Shown piece after piece: positions 8,924 to 16,565 of a DNA stretch of 64,000 nucleotides. A model generated the notes under the pieces. The model searched no databases, was not told the DNA's origin, and saw only the letters and a list, made by a program, of their open reading frames with translations. The translations under genes were made by a program, and so were the position numbers. Every line of letters begins with the position of its first letter. Position 1 is the first letter of the stretch. This DNA comes from Senimuribacter sp049852125 (GTDB lineage Bacteria; Bacillota; Clostridia; Peptostreptococcales; Anaerovoracaceae): assembly GCF_049852125.1 (NCBI RefSeq), contig NZ_CP187532.1, forward strand, positions 1,364,001-1,428,000, written 5' to 3'.

Positions 8924-10390
8924 ATGAGAAAATTTCAACCTTATATGACAGAGTCATTTGAACGGCTTAATGGGATGGCATCCCTTGAAATGTTACTGCG
9001 TCATGGGAAGATTCGTGCAGAAGCGGTGAGCGAGGATCACGTGTTTTATGATGAGAGCGGTGCGCCGGAGGCGATCATTTCGACGATTTCTTATCTCAGG
9101 ATAGACGATGAGAATTCGCAGCGTCCGGTCATGTTTATCTGGAACGGCGGTCCGGGAAGCGCCACTTCTATGCTGCAGCTGGAATGTTTTGGACCTTACT
9201 GCATCAGCAAAGATGCGGAGGAAAAGCTTACCTATGGTCTTGCAATTGAGTCGGACACCATTTTGGATGTATGCGATCTTGTCTATGTAGACCCGGTGGG
9301 TGTGGGGTATTCCAGATTGATCCAGGAAAAAGCGGCGCCTGATTATTTTTCCGTTGATGGCGATGCGAGAAGCACTGCTTTTGCGATTGCATCTTGGCTG
9401 AAGAATCACAATCGCTGGAACAGTCCGCTTTATCTATGCGGAGAAAGTTATGGCACAATCAGGGCTTGCCGCGTGCTTTCTGAGCTGGGCAGGGATGTAA
9501 TGTATGGGAACCGGATGATGCTGGGAATTCCTGTTGAAGGCGTGATTTTAATTGGCTCAGCCCTTTCTCTGGATGCGGGAAACGGACGCATTTTTGAACC
9601 CGCGTTGGAACTTTTGACTGCAGCGCTTCCGTCTATGGCAGCGACGCATTGGTATCACAATCGAAAGGGGCAGTGTGACCGAGAAGTCTTTTTGAAGAAC
9701 GTGTGGGAGTTTGAGAAAAGAAAGCTAATTCCGGCGCTGTTTGAGGGGGATGATTGCCCGGCTGAAACGGTGCAGTCGCTTGCGAGAGAACTTGCAAACT
9801 ATACGGGCATGGAGGCAGCTTATTTTGAAAAAACAAGACTGCACCTGCGGGATGTAGAAGACTTCATGACCCAAGTCGTTTCCCATAAGGAAAAACGGGT
9901 CGATTTATTTGACGGTCGCATGACATCACCTCTTGCCGGTACGTATAACGCAGCAGGAGATGACAATATGTCACTTTCTGTGATGAACGGACTGCTTGCA
10001 GCGCAGCTGGGGATAGAGACGGATAGAATTTACTACACTGGAAATCTGAATATAAATGCTGCCTGGGATTATACTGTAGAAGATGGGAAGTCTCATATGG
10101 ACTGCCTCAAAAATGCCGCAGCGAGAATGCCGGAGATGAAAATTTTGGTTGCCAGCGGACTTTATGACTTGTGCACTCTGGTGGGAAATACCAGATATCA
10201 GTTTTCGAACAGCGGCATTGATCCGAAGCAGATGATACTAAAAGAGTATCCGGGCGGTCATGGCGTCTATTCCAGCAAAGAGGGCAAAACGACCTTTTTA
10301 AAAGACGTGAGAGCGTTGATCTGTAAACAGAAGGAAATTTTTTCTGAAAAAGATGCGCTGCCCCTTGACGAATCGAGAAAAAACCTGTAA
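8924..10390 (+). CDS. S10-family serine carboxypeptidase-like peptidase (paralog 3)
   Basis: At 488 residues this is the longest of the three S10 paralogs. NGGPGSA is at 74-80, the nucleophile Ser175 is in CGESYGT, and Asp415 (GLYDLC) and His446 (GGHGVY) are the likely triad partners. The HMPY after the histidine in the other two copies is HGVY here, and there is a basic C-terminal extension of about 25 residues, so its specificity may differ. It ends the operon that begins with the symporter. The GntR gene follows after 52 bp and has its own upstream motif. Confidence 0.88.
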   Translation: MRKFQPYMTESFERLNGMASLEMLLRHGKIRAEAVSEDHVFYDESGAPEAIISTISYLRIDDENSQRPVMFIWNGGPGSATSMLQLECFGPYCISKDAEEKLTYGLAIESDTILDVCDLVYVDPVGVGYSRLIQEKAAPDYFSVDGDARSTAFAIASWLKNHNRWNSPLYLCGESYGTIRACRVLSELGRDVMYGNRMMLGIPVEGVILIGSALSLDAGNGRIFEPALELLTAALPSMAATHWYHNRKGQCDREVFLKNVWEFEKRKLIPALFEGDDCPAETVQSLARELANYTGMEAAYFEKTRLHLRDVEDFMTQVVSHKEKRVDLFDGRMTSPLAGTYNAAGDDNMSLSVMNGLLAAQLGIETDRIYYTGNLNINAAWDYTVEDGKSHMDCLKNAAARMPEMKILVASGLYDLCTLVGNTRYQFSNSGIDPKQMILKEYPGGHGVYSSKEGKTTFLKDVRALICKQKEIFSEKDALPLDESRKNL

Positions 10391-10395
10391 AATAG

Positions 10396-10411
10396 TTATT
10401 GAACATATCAG
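10396..10411 (+). promoter_or_regulatory. Repeated operator-like motif TTATTGAACATATCAG, copy 2
   Basis: This copy is identical to the one at 557-572. It lies between the third S10 gene and the GntR start codon, 32 bp before the latter. The position suits autoregulation by the GntR protein (inference). Confidence 0.5.
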
Positions 10412-10442
10412 TGAAAATGGAAATGATAATGGGAGTAATGAT

Positions 10443-11015
10443 ATGGCAGAAAAACTATCGGAGAAGGTTTATCACAGTATCAAGGCAGATATCGACAGCG
10501 GTGTCATCGACGGCAGATCCTTTCTAAGTGAGGCACAGCTGGCGAAGCAGTTTGGCGTTAGTAAAGCGCCGGTTAGAGATGCGCTGCATCTTCTTTGCAG
10601 CCAAGGATATCTCATTAGCTATCCAAGAAAAGGGTATATGCTGAATTTATATTCTTCTGATGAAATCAATCAGATACAGGTGATTCGCCGCCAGGTTGAA
10701 AAGCTGTGTGTGAAACTTGCTATAGAAAATGCTTCTGATGAAGAAATCCTTTCTTTAAAGGCATTTACAGAGCAACAAATGGGCAGCAGTGATCCAAGCA
10801 AAACTAATAACACTATGTTCCATCTGCGGCTTGCAGAGATTACGGGAAATCAGTATTTGCCGGGTATTTTGCAGGATATGCTTTATAAGGCTTCTATGGC
10901 AGCAATAAAGAGCAGTTCGGACTTAGAAAAACATCAGCATATTGTAAATGCGCTTTTAGAACGGGACTTAAAAAAAGCAGAACTGTATCTGGAAGAGGAT
11001 ATCATGATGCTGTAA
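10443..11015 (+). CDS. GntR-family transcriptional regulator (FCD-like)
   Basis: The 190-residue protein starts MAEKLSEKVYHSIKADIDSG. It has a winged helix (SEAQLAKQFGVSKAPVRDALHLL) at about 28-52 and an alpha-helical effector domain like that of FadR/FCD GntR proteins. ATG 10443 has GGGAG 7-8 nt upstream; an in-frame start further upstream would run back into the preceding gene. It lies between the peptidase operon and the aminotransferase-RidA pair, and is the best candidate to read the 16-bp motif found before this gene, before the aminotransferase and before the first S10 gene. Confidence 0.85.
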   Translation: MAEKLSEKVYHSIKADIDSGVIDGRSFLSEAQLAKQFGVSKAPVRDALHLLCSQGYLISYPRKGYMLNLYSSDEINQIQVIRRQVEKLCVKLAIENASDEEILSLKAFTEQQMGSSDPSKTNNTMFHLRLAEITGNQYLPGILQDMLYKASMAAIKSSSDLEKHQHIVNALLERDLKKAELYLEEDIMML

Positions 11016-11076
11016 TAACTTTAAAATCATAATTTATGCCTTGTAGCTTTTGCAGAAAATCTGCAGGGCATCTTCT

Positions 11077-11108
11077 AAAAGGTTATTGAACATATTAGAG
11101 AACCTTTT
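11077..11108 (+). promoter_or_regulatory. Motif copy 3 within an inverted repeat
   Basis: TTATTGAACATATTAG (11083-11098) differs by one base from the two other copies. It overlaps perfect 8-bp inverted arms, AAAAGGTT at 11077-11084 and AACCTTTT at 11101-11108. The site may be an operator of the aminotransferase gene. The hairpin could alternatively end the GntR transcript, but there is no T-run beyond the arm. Confidence 0.45.
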
Positions 11109-11145
11109 AATAGATATGTGAGTGCAAGGAGGACGATAAATAGAG

Positions 11146-12333
11146 ATGTACGAAACTGATAATATGGATAAATTTGCAGAATTTCGCACCCACGTGCCGG
11201 TGCTTTCCCATACAGCATATCTGGATACCAGCTCCACAGGTCTTGTTCCGGACTTTGTACATGATGGAGTAGCAAGGTATCAGGAGGATCGCTATCTAAA
11301 GGGCGGCGATTCTGTTTGGAGGCTGCCCGGCGGCGAAGAGACTGGAACCATCGGCATGATGGACTGGGCAAAGACACAGATTGCACAGATGATTGGAGCA
11401 AAGAAGGAAAACATTGTCTTTGGCAATAATTCTTCTCATATTTATACTTTGTTTACCTCCGGCATGTATTTTGAACCGGGAGACAACGTAGTACTGGTGG
11501 AAAACAGCTGGATTGCAAATCGCTTTGCATGGCAGGTAAGAAAGCAGGACGGCCTTGAGGTGAGATATGCCAAGGCAAAAAACGGCGTGATTCTGCCGGA
11601 GGATTTGTTTGCACTGTGCGATGAAAAAACCAGAGCAATCTGTATCTCTTTGGTGGAAAGCTTTACTGGATTTCGCATGGATGCGGCAGCCATTGGCGCC
11701 TACTGCAGAGAGAAGGGCATTTGGTTTGCAGTAGACGGCGTGCAGGCGCTGGGGGTCATGCCGGTGGATGTGAAGGCCATGAAAATTGACTTTCTCATCG
11801 GCAATGACTATAAATGGATGATGAACTACTGCGGTACCGGATACGGCTATATCAGTCCGGCGCTGCAAAAAAGCTTAAAGCAGTTTGGCGCCGGTTGGAT
11901 GAGCGATGACGATCGTTTTAATACGGGCAAACAGGTGCTTTGTCTGCGAGATGACGCAGGACGTTTTGAACTGGGATTTCCAACGGTTTCCGGCATCTAC
12001 GGTCTGGGGCTTGCGGCGGAAAAGTATCTGGCATTTTCTGGAGCGGATATTTCCGAATATGTGATGGGGCTGACTGAGTATTTGCGGGAAAGGCTGTCAG
12101 AGACAGAAGGCGTGCAACTTACTTATGATTTTGCACGGAAAAACAGGTCTGGAATTGAGGTGCTGCGTCTTGCGTCAGAAACTGGTGTGACCAACGAGAT
12201 GCTGCGGGAAGCCGGTGTTGGCGCGCATGTCAGCGGCGTCGATGCAAACGGCTTTATGGAAATACGCCTGGCATTTCATTATTATAACAACAAAGAGGAT
12301 ATCAATCGTCTCATGGACGTGATAAGTAAATAA
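11146..12333 (+). CDS. Class V aminotransferase (PLP enzyme)
   Basis: This 395-residue fold-type I PLP protein resembles the cysteine desulfurase/isopenicillin N epimerase-like group. It has the N-terminal THVPVLSHTAYLDTSSTG block, the aspartate region AVDGVQALGVMPVD, and the likely Schiff-base lysine in GNDYKWMM. The reaction cannot be specified from sequence: transaminase, lyase and desulfurase activities all occur in the family. AAGGAGG is 13 nt before the ATG, which is long but has no rival. RidA follows about 25 bp later. RidA proteins remove reactive enamines made by PLP enzymes, which fits the pairing. Confidence 0.82.
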   Translation: MYETDNMDKFAEFRTHVPVLSHTAYLDTSSTGLVPDFVHDGVARYQEDRYLKGGDSVWRLPGGEETGTIGMMDWAKTQIAQMIGAKKENIVFGNNSSHIYTLFTSGMYFEPGDNVVLVENSWIANRFAWQVRKQDGLEVRYAKAKNGVILPEDLFALCDEKTRAICISLVESFTGFRMDAAAIGAYCREKGIWFAVDGVQALGVMPVDVKAMKIDFLIGNDYKWMMNYCGTGYGYISPALQKSLKQFGAGWMSDDDRFNTGKQVLCLRDDAGRFELGFPTVSGIYGLGLAAEKYLAFSGADISEYVMGLTEYLRERLSETEGVQLTYDFARKNRSGIEVLRLASETGVTNEMLREAGVGAHVSGVDANGFMEIRLAFHYYNNKEDINRLMDVISK

Positions 12334-12358
12334 TAATATGAAAGGCAGGATGAATACG

Positions 12359-12823
12359 ATGGATGTAGAAAAGAAATTAGCGGAGCTGGGAATTGATTTA
12401 TCAGCAGGACCGGAGCCAATGGCAAACTATGTAAGCGTACAGAAGGCCGGTGGTTTTTGGTTTTTTTCAGGTGCAGGTCCTTTTGAAAACGGAAAGCCGG
12501 TAGTCTTCGGCAGACTGGGAGAGAACCTGACTACAAAGGAAGGCTATGATGCAGCAAGACTTGCGGGTATCAATCTTCTCGCTGTTTTGAAAAGAGAACT
12601 GGGCGGCGACTGGGATAGGCTGGAACAGATTGTCAAAGTGCAGGGTTTTGTAAACAGCACTACGGACTATTTTGAACAGCCTCTGGTAATCAATGGCGTG
12701 TCCGATCTGTTCGGTGAAGTTTTAGGTGAACGCGGCAGACACGCGAGAACAGCAGTAGGTACCAACGTGCTACCGTTCCGTATTCCACTGGAAGTGGAAA
12801 TGATCGTAAAAGTAAAAGAATAA
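12359..12823 (+). CDS. RidA/YjgF-family protein
   Basis: This protein of about 154 residues starts MDVEKKLAELGIDL. It resembles the longer YjgF/RidA subgroup, with FFSGAGPFENG and a conserved C-terminal RTAVGTNVLPFRIPLEVEM block. RidA-type enzymes hydrolyse 2-aminoacrylate and related enamines. The start at 12359 has AGGCAGG 9 nt upstream; ATG 12350 and 12338 are in frame but worse placed. It is the last gene before a clear terminator and is probably co-transcribed with the PLP enzyme upstream. Confidence 0.83.
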   Translation: MDVEKKLAELGIDLSAGPEPMANYVSVQKAGGFWFFSGAGPFENGKPVVFGRLGENLTTKEGYDAARLAGINLLAVLKRELGGDWDRLEQIVKVQGFVNSTTDYFEQPLVINGVSDLFGEVLGERGRHARTAVGTNVLPFRIPLEVEMIVKVKE

Positions 12824-12839
12824 CCTATAATCATACAGA

Positions 12840-12872
12840 CAGGCGGCCGAGTAATCTTGGCTGCTTGTTTTT
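12840..12872 (+). terminator. Rho-independent terminator after ridA-like gene
   Basis: A 12-bp stem with a few G-T pairs (12840-12851 with 12856-12867) and a TAAT loop is followed by five T. It ends the aminotransferase-RidA unit just before the MATE gene. Confidence 0.75.
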
Positions 12873-12890
12873 AGGAAAGGGGGAACAACT

Positions 12891-14240
12891 TTGAAGGATG
12901 AAAAGAACGGACTGTCTCTAATGACAGAAGGTAACATCTGGAAGAAGCTCATCGGCTTTGCTGTTCCGGTATTTTGCTGTTCGGTATTTCAGCAGCTTTA
13001 TTCTACCGTTGATGCAGTGATTGTGGGGCGTTTTGTAGGAACAGAGGGCCTTGCCGCTATCGGCGTAACAGGGCAGATTATCATGCTCACAGTCAGTATT
13101 GGTCTGGGACTGATGATGGGCATCAGCACGGCAGTCAGCGAGTATTGCGGCGAGGGACGTTGGGACAAGGTGCGGCAGGTCGTTGTGATTTCTATCTTTG
13201 TGGTAATCGCAACATGGGTTCTGAAGCTGATTACAGGGCTTTTTCTGGCTGAGCCTATTTTGCGGGCTGTGAATACACCACCGGAGGTGCTCGCCAGTGC
13301 GGTGCTTTATCTGAAGATTGTCTTCGTAGGAGGACTTTTTACTTATGCGTATAGCATGTGCATTTTTATTATGCGAGCCTGTGGAGACGGTAGCAGACCT
13401 CTGTTTTTTCTGGCATTTTCTTGTATCTGTAATATTGTCCTCGATTTGCTCTTTGTCAAAGGGCTATCTATGGGTGTTGCAGGTGCCGCGATTGGCACAG
13501 TCATTGCGGAGAGTCTGGCGGTGCTGATGTGTCTTGTCTATATGAAGAAAAAGATGCCTATGCTTTGGGTCAGCCGGGAGGATTTTCGCAATACGAAAAA
13601 ATCAAGAGTGGCTTATGTGCTGAAGTTGTCTGTACCAACCAGTCTGCAGGTGAGTATTGTCAGCCTGGTGGCGATTTTTGTGCAGGCGGTTATCAACGAG
13701 TATGGTGCAGTGGTGGTAGCAGGCTATGCCGCGGCACAAAAGATTGAGCAGATTGTCATCATGTTTGTCAATGCACTTTCCGGCGCGCTGAACACGTTTA
13801 CAGCACAGAACCGGGGTGCGGCACGCTTTGATCGGATTAAAGAAGGAAGACATATAACGGTGCTCATCAGTGTAGGCTTTATGGCAGTGATGACGGTATT
13901 TGTTTTCTTTGCCGGAAAACCGCTTCTTGGTATCTTCGTCGACGATGCCGACAGTGCGGCGGTAGTGGAAGAAGGGTATCTGTATCTGAAAATTACCTGC
14001 GGCTTCTATATCCTGCTCAGTTTGTGGCAGGCATATATGGCGGTGCTTCGAGGCATGGCTGACGTGCTGATGCCTCTTGTCATCGGAGGAATTCAGATTT
14101 TCGCTAATCTATCTGCAATCTGGGTTCTTGAACCGCTTCTCGGCAAGGGTGGAATCTGGCTTGCTGTAGGCGTCAGCTGGAGCTTATGCTTTTTGGGGGC
14201 GTTTGTGAGAATGCGGAAATATCGTTTAGAGAAAGGGTGA
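12891..14240 (+). CDS. MATE-family multidrug/metabolite exporter
   Basis: This 449-residue protein has about 12 transmembrane segments and the MATE hallmarks LIGFAVPVFCCSVFQQLYSTVDAV at the N-terminus and a repeated second half. MATE proteins export cationic compounds using Na+ or H+ gradients. The start is TTG, with AAGGGGG 7 nt upstream. It follows a terminator and is followed by 618 bp without genes that hold repeat array A, so it is probably monocistronic. The substrate cannot be predicted. Confidence 0.88.
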   Translation: MKDEKNGLSLMTEGNIWKKLIGFAVPVFCCSVFQQLYSTVDAVIVGRFVGTEGLAAIGVTGQIIMLTVSIGLGLMMGISTAVSEYCGEGRWDKVRQVVVISIFVVIATWVLKLITGLFLAEPILRAVNTPPEVLASAVLYLKIVFVGGLFTYAYSMCIFIMRACGDGSRPLFFLAFSCICNIVLDLLFVKGLSMGVAGAAIGTVIAESLAVLMCLVYMKKKMPMLWVSREDFRNTKKSRVAYVLKLSVPTSLQVSIVSLVAIFVQAVINEYGAVVVAGYAAAQKIEQIVIMFVNALSGALNTFTAQNRGAARFDRIKEGRHITVLISVGFMAVMTVFVFFAGKPLLGIFVDDADSAAVVEEGYLYLKITCGFYILLSLWQAYMAVLRGMADVLMPLVIGGIQIFANLSAIWVLEPLLGKGGIWLAVGVSWSLCFLGAFVRMRKYRLEKG

Positions 14241-14286
14241 AGGTTTCTGTGCGGCTGCGGTTTCGGTTGTACTTTTGCGGCTTCGA

Positions 14287-14611
14287 TTGTGCAAAAGAGA
14301 GTAAAACAGGGGCGGTTTGCACAACTTTCCTTGCGATGCGTGGGGCTAAGTTGTGCAGATTGAGAGATATTAGATTGTATTTGCACAACCAACTATGGAT
14401 TGGAGCGCTAAAAGTTGTGCAAATTCTTTCTTCCTAGAGGAGAATGCACAACCAGACAGACGATGCGTACGCGGCAGTTGTGCAAAATAGAAAGAATTGC
14501 AGGGCAATTGCACAACCAAAGAAGTAAAAAAGAACTAAAGGTTGTGCAAATGATCACGAAAAAGCGGATCTTGCAAAACCTCCACCGTTTCGGAGCTTTT
14601 AAAGTTGTGCA
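14287..14611 (+). repeat. Array A: alternating GTTGTGCA/TGCACAAC octamers at 31-32 bp
   Basis: Eleven copies alternate strictly in orientation. Forward copies start at 14286/14287 (first base differs), 14350, 14414, 14477, 14541 and 14604. Reverse copies (TGCACAAC) start at 14318, 14382, 14445, 14509 and 14572 (one mismatch). Steps are 31 or 32 bp throughout, close to three DNA turns. The 23-24 bp spacers are all different. The octamer is usually followed by A or G and then A. Nothing else was recognised between 14241 and 14700. The reading frames across this stretch are interrupted and lack family features. Confidence 0.9.
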
Positions 14612-14789
14612 GATTTGTGAATTAGTGAGGAACTCTGTATCATCCTTCGCAAGCATCTTCAACAGTTTTAATAATTTGACGTTATCGCGCTGATCTTCCT
14701 CATTGGTTGGCTGATTGCGTCTTTTTTATTTTACGTGATTGCACTTAAATTAGAAATAAAAGCGGTCTGCATAAGAATTTTCCCTTTTC

Positions 14790-14818
14790 TTGCATAAACC
14801 TGCCAGCTGTGTTAAAAT
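14790..14818 (+). promoter_or_regulatory. Promoter of plsX
   Basis: TTGCAT (14790-14795) and TAAAAT (14813-14818) are separated by 17 bp, 40 bp before the plsX start codon. No FapR-like palindrome was seen. Confidence 0.65.
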
Positions 14819-14857
14819 ATAATGTACGTTTACACCGCTTTTTTGGAGGATAAGAAG

Positions 14858-15871
14858 ATGAAGATTTTGATCGACGGCATGGGCGGAGATCATGCGCCTA
14901 AGGAGATCGTCGCGGGAGCTGTTGCAGCTACAAGAGAAATTGATGATACAATTATAATCATCGGTAAAGAGGATGAGATTGTTCGTTGTCTGAAAGAACA
15001 GAGATACGCGGGTGATCAGATAGAGATAGTACATGCGACAGATGTGATTACCAATCATGAAGCGCCTGTAAAAGCGGTGCGGACGAAGAAGGACTCGTCC
15101 ATCGTAAAAGGTCTGAATATGGTAAAGAACGGTGAAGCGGACGTGTTCCTTTCAGCGGGAAGTACCGGCGCTTTGCTAGCTGGAGGCCTGTTCATCCTGG
15201 GACGTATTCAGGGAATCGACCGGCCGACTCTGGCAACTATATATCCTGTTATCGGCAAGCAGCCTTCCATTCTGGTGGATACAGGAGCTAATGCGGAGTG
15301 CAAGCCGCAGAACCTGTTGGAATTTGCTACTATGGGCAGCATCTATATGGAGAAGGTTATCGGCAGAAGCGAGCCGACTATTGGTCTTGTGAACAACGGA
15401 ACGGAGGAAGGTAAAGGTACTACCCTGACCAAGGCTGCTTATGAATTGTTGTCAAAGAGCAGACTCAATTTTATCGGTAGTGTGGAAGCAAGAGAGCTGC
15501 CTGACGGCGCTTGTGATGTAATTGTTACTGATGGGTTTACAGGTAATGCTATTATTAAGCTGACAGAGGGCATGGGACTTATGGTACTTCGTGAGATGAA
15601 GCGCAGATTTATGTCGACTACAAAATCAAAGATGGGGGCAGTCCTCCTGAAAGATCAGCTTATGGGAATAAAAAAAGAATTTAATTATGCCGAATACGGC
15701 GGCGCGCCTTTGCTGGGTGTAAAGGGAGCTATGCTGAAGATGCACGGCTCGTCGGACGCGCTGGCGGTGAAACAGACCATTATTAAAGCAATTCCGTATG
15801 TAGAACAGAAAGTGGTGGAAACCATACAGAATTCAGTATTAGAAATCGAGGAGATTTTGATCAGTGAATAA
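14858..15871 (+). CDS. plsX: Phosphate acyltransferase PlsX
   Basis: This 337-residue protein begins MKILIDGMGGDHAPKEIVAGA, the PlsX signature, and contains SAGSTGALLAGG and DTGANAECKP. PlsX makes acyl-phosphate from acyl-ACP for phospholipid synthesis, and its partner PlsY is encoded at 22353. The start has GGAGG 8 nt upstream; an in-frame ATG at 14822 would lie over the -10 box. It overlaps rnc by 8 bp. The usual acpP gene between plsX and rnc is absent here. Confidence 0.96.
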   Translation: MKILIDGMGGDHAPKEIVAGAVAATREIDDTIIIIGKEDEIVRCLKEQRYAGDQIEIVHATDVITNHEAPVKAVRTKKDSSIVKGLNMVKNGEADVFLSAGSTGALLAGGLFILGRIQGIDRPTLATIYPVIGKQPSILVDTGANAECKPQNLLEFATMGSIYMEKVIGRSEPTIGLVNNGTEEGKGTTLTKAAYELLSKSRLNFIGSVEARELPDGACDVIVTDGFTGNAIIKLTEGMGLMVLREMKRRFMSTTKSKMGAVLLKDQLMGIKKEFNYAEYGGAPLLGVKGAMLKMHGSSDALAVKQTIIKAIPYVEQKVVETIQNSVLEIEEILISE

Positions 15872-16565
15872 CAGTGACTTTGAAAAAGTAATTCAGTATA
15901 CCTTTCAGGATAAAGAGCTTTTGAACAAGGCTCTGACGCATAGTTCCTTTTGTCGAGAACATGCGGTGGAGACGAAGAACAATAATGAGCGTCTAGAATT
16001 TTTAGGCGATGCTTTTTTGGATGCTATTATCGGCGTTGCGCTATATAACCGTTTATCTCAGATGGATGAAGGAAAATTGACGAAGACAAGAGCGCTCATC
16101 GTCTGTGAAAAGTCTCTTGCTCAGGTTGCGGTCAGACTGCATATCGGAGATTATTTAAACATGGGTAAGGGAGAAGAATTATCCGGAGGCAGGCACAGAG
16201 ATTCTATTATGGCGGATGCCGTTGAGGCTGTAATCGGCGCAATATATATGGATGGCGGTTATGATGAAGCAGTCAGATTTGTATTAAGAGAGTTTGCCGG
16301 TACGATTAAAGATGCCGTGGAAGGTAAACTGTTTACTGATTACAAGACACAGGTACAGGAAGCTTTGCAGAAAAGAGGAAAGAAAACAGTCATATCTTAT
16401 CATCTTGATAAGGAGATTGGACCGGATCACGATAAAACGTTTTATGTCCATCTTGTGTGCAATGGAAAAACTCTTGGCAGCGGATGTGGAAAGAGCAAAA
16501 AAGAGGCGGAGCAGAATGCAGCAAAGGCTACCATAGAGGGAGGAATGAATCAGAATGTACTTTAA
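15864..16565 (+). CDS. rnc: Ribonuclease III
   Basis: This 233-residue RNase III has the signature NNERLEFLGDAFLDAI, a second acidic site (DAVEAVIGAIY), and a C-terminal double-stranded RNA-binding domain ending GSGCGKSKKEAEQNAAKAT. It processes rRNA and structured RNAs. The start is GTG inside the end of plsX with GGAGA upstream. The end overlaps smc by 11 bp, so translation is probably coupled. Confidence 0.96.
   Translation: MNNSDFEKVIQYTFQDKELLNKALTHSSFCREHAVETKNNNERLEFLGDAFLDAIIGVALYNRLSQMDEGKLTKTRALIVCEKSLAQVAVRLHIGDYLNMGKGEELSGGRHRDSIMADAVEAVIGAIYMDGGYDEAVRFVLREFAGTIKDAVEGKLFTDYKTQVQEALQKRGKKTVISYHLDKEIGPDHDKTFYVHLVCNGKTLGSGCGKSKKEAEQNAAKATIEGGMNQNVL

Noticed and set aside
14287..14611. 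CRISPR array
   Set aside because: The repeat is only 8 bp and alternates in orientation, spacers are 23-24 bp, and no cas genes are near.
14186..14693. Two forward reading frames and reverse frames across array A
   Set aside because: They consist mostly of translated repeats and spacers, have no ribosome binding site and no family features.
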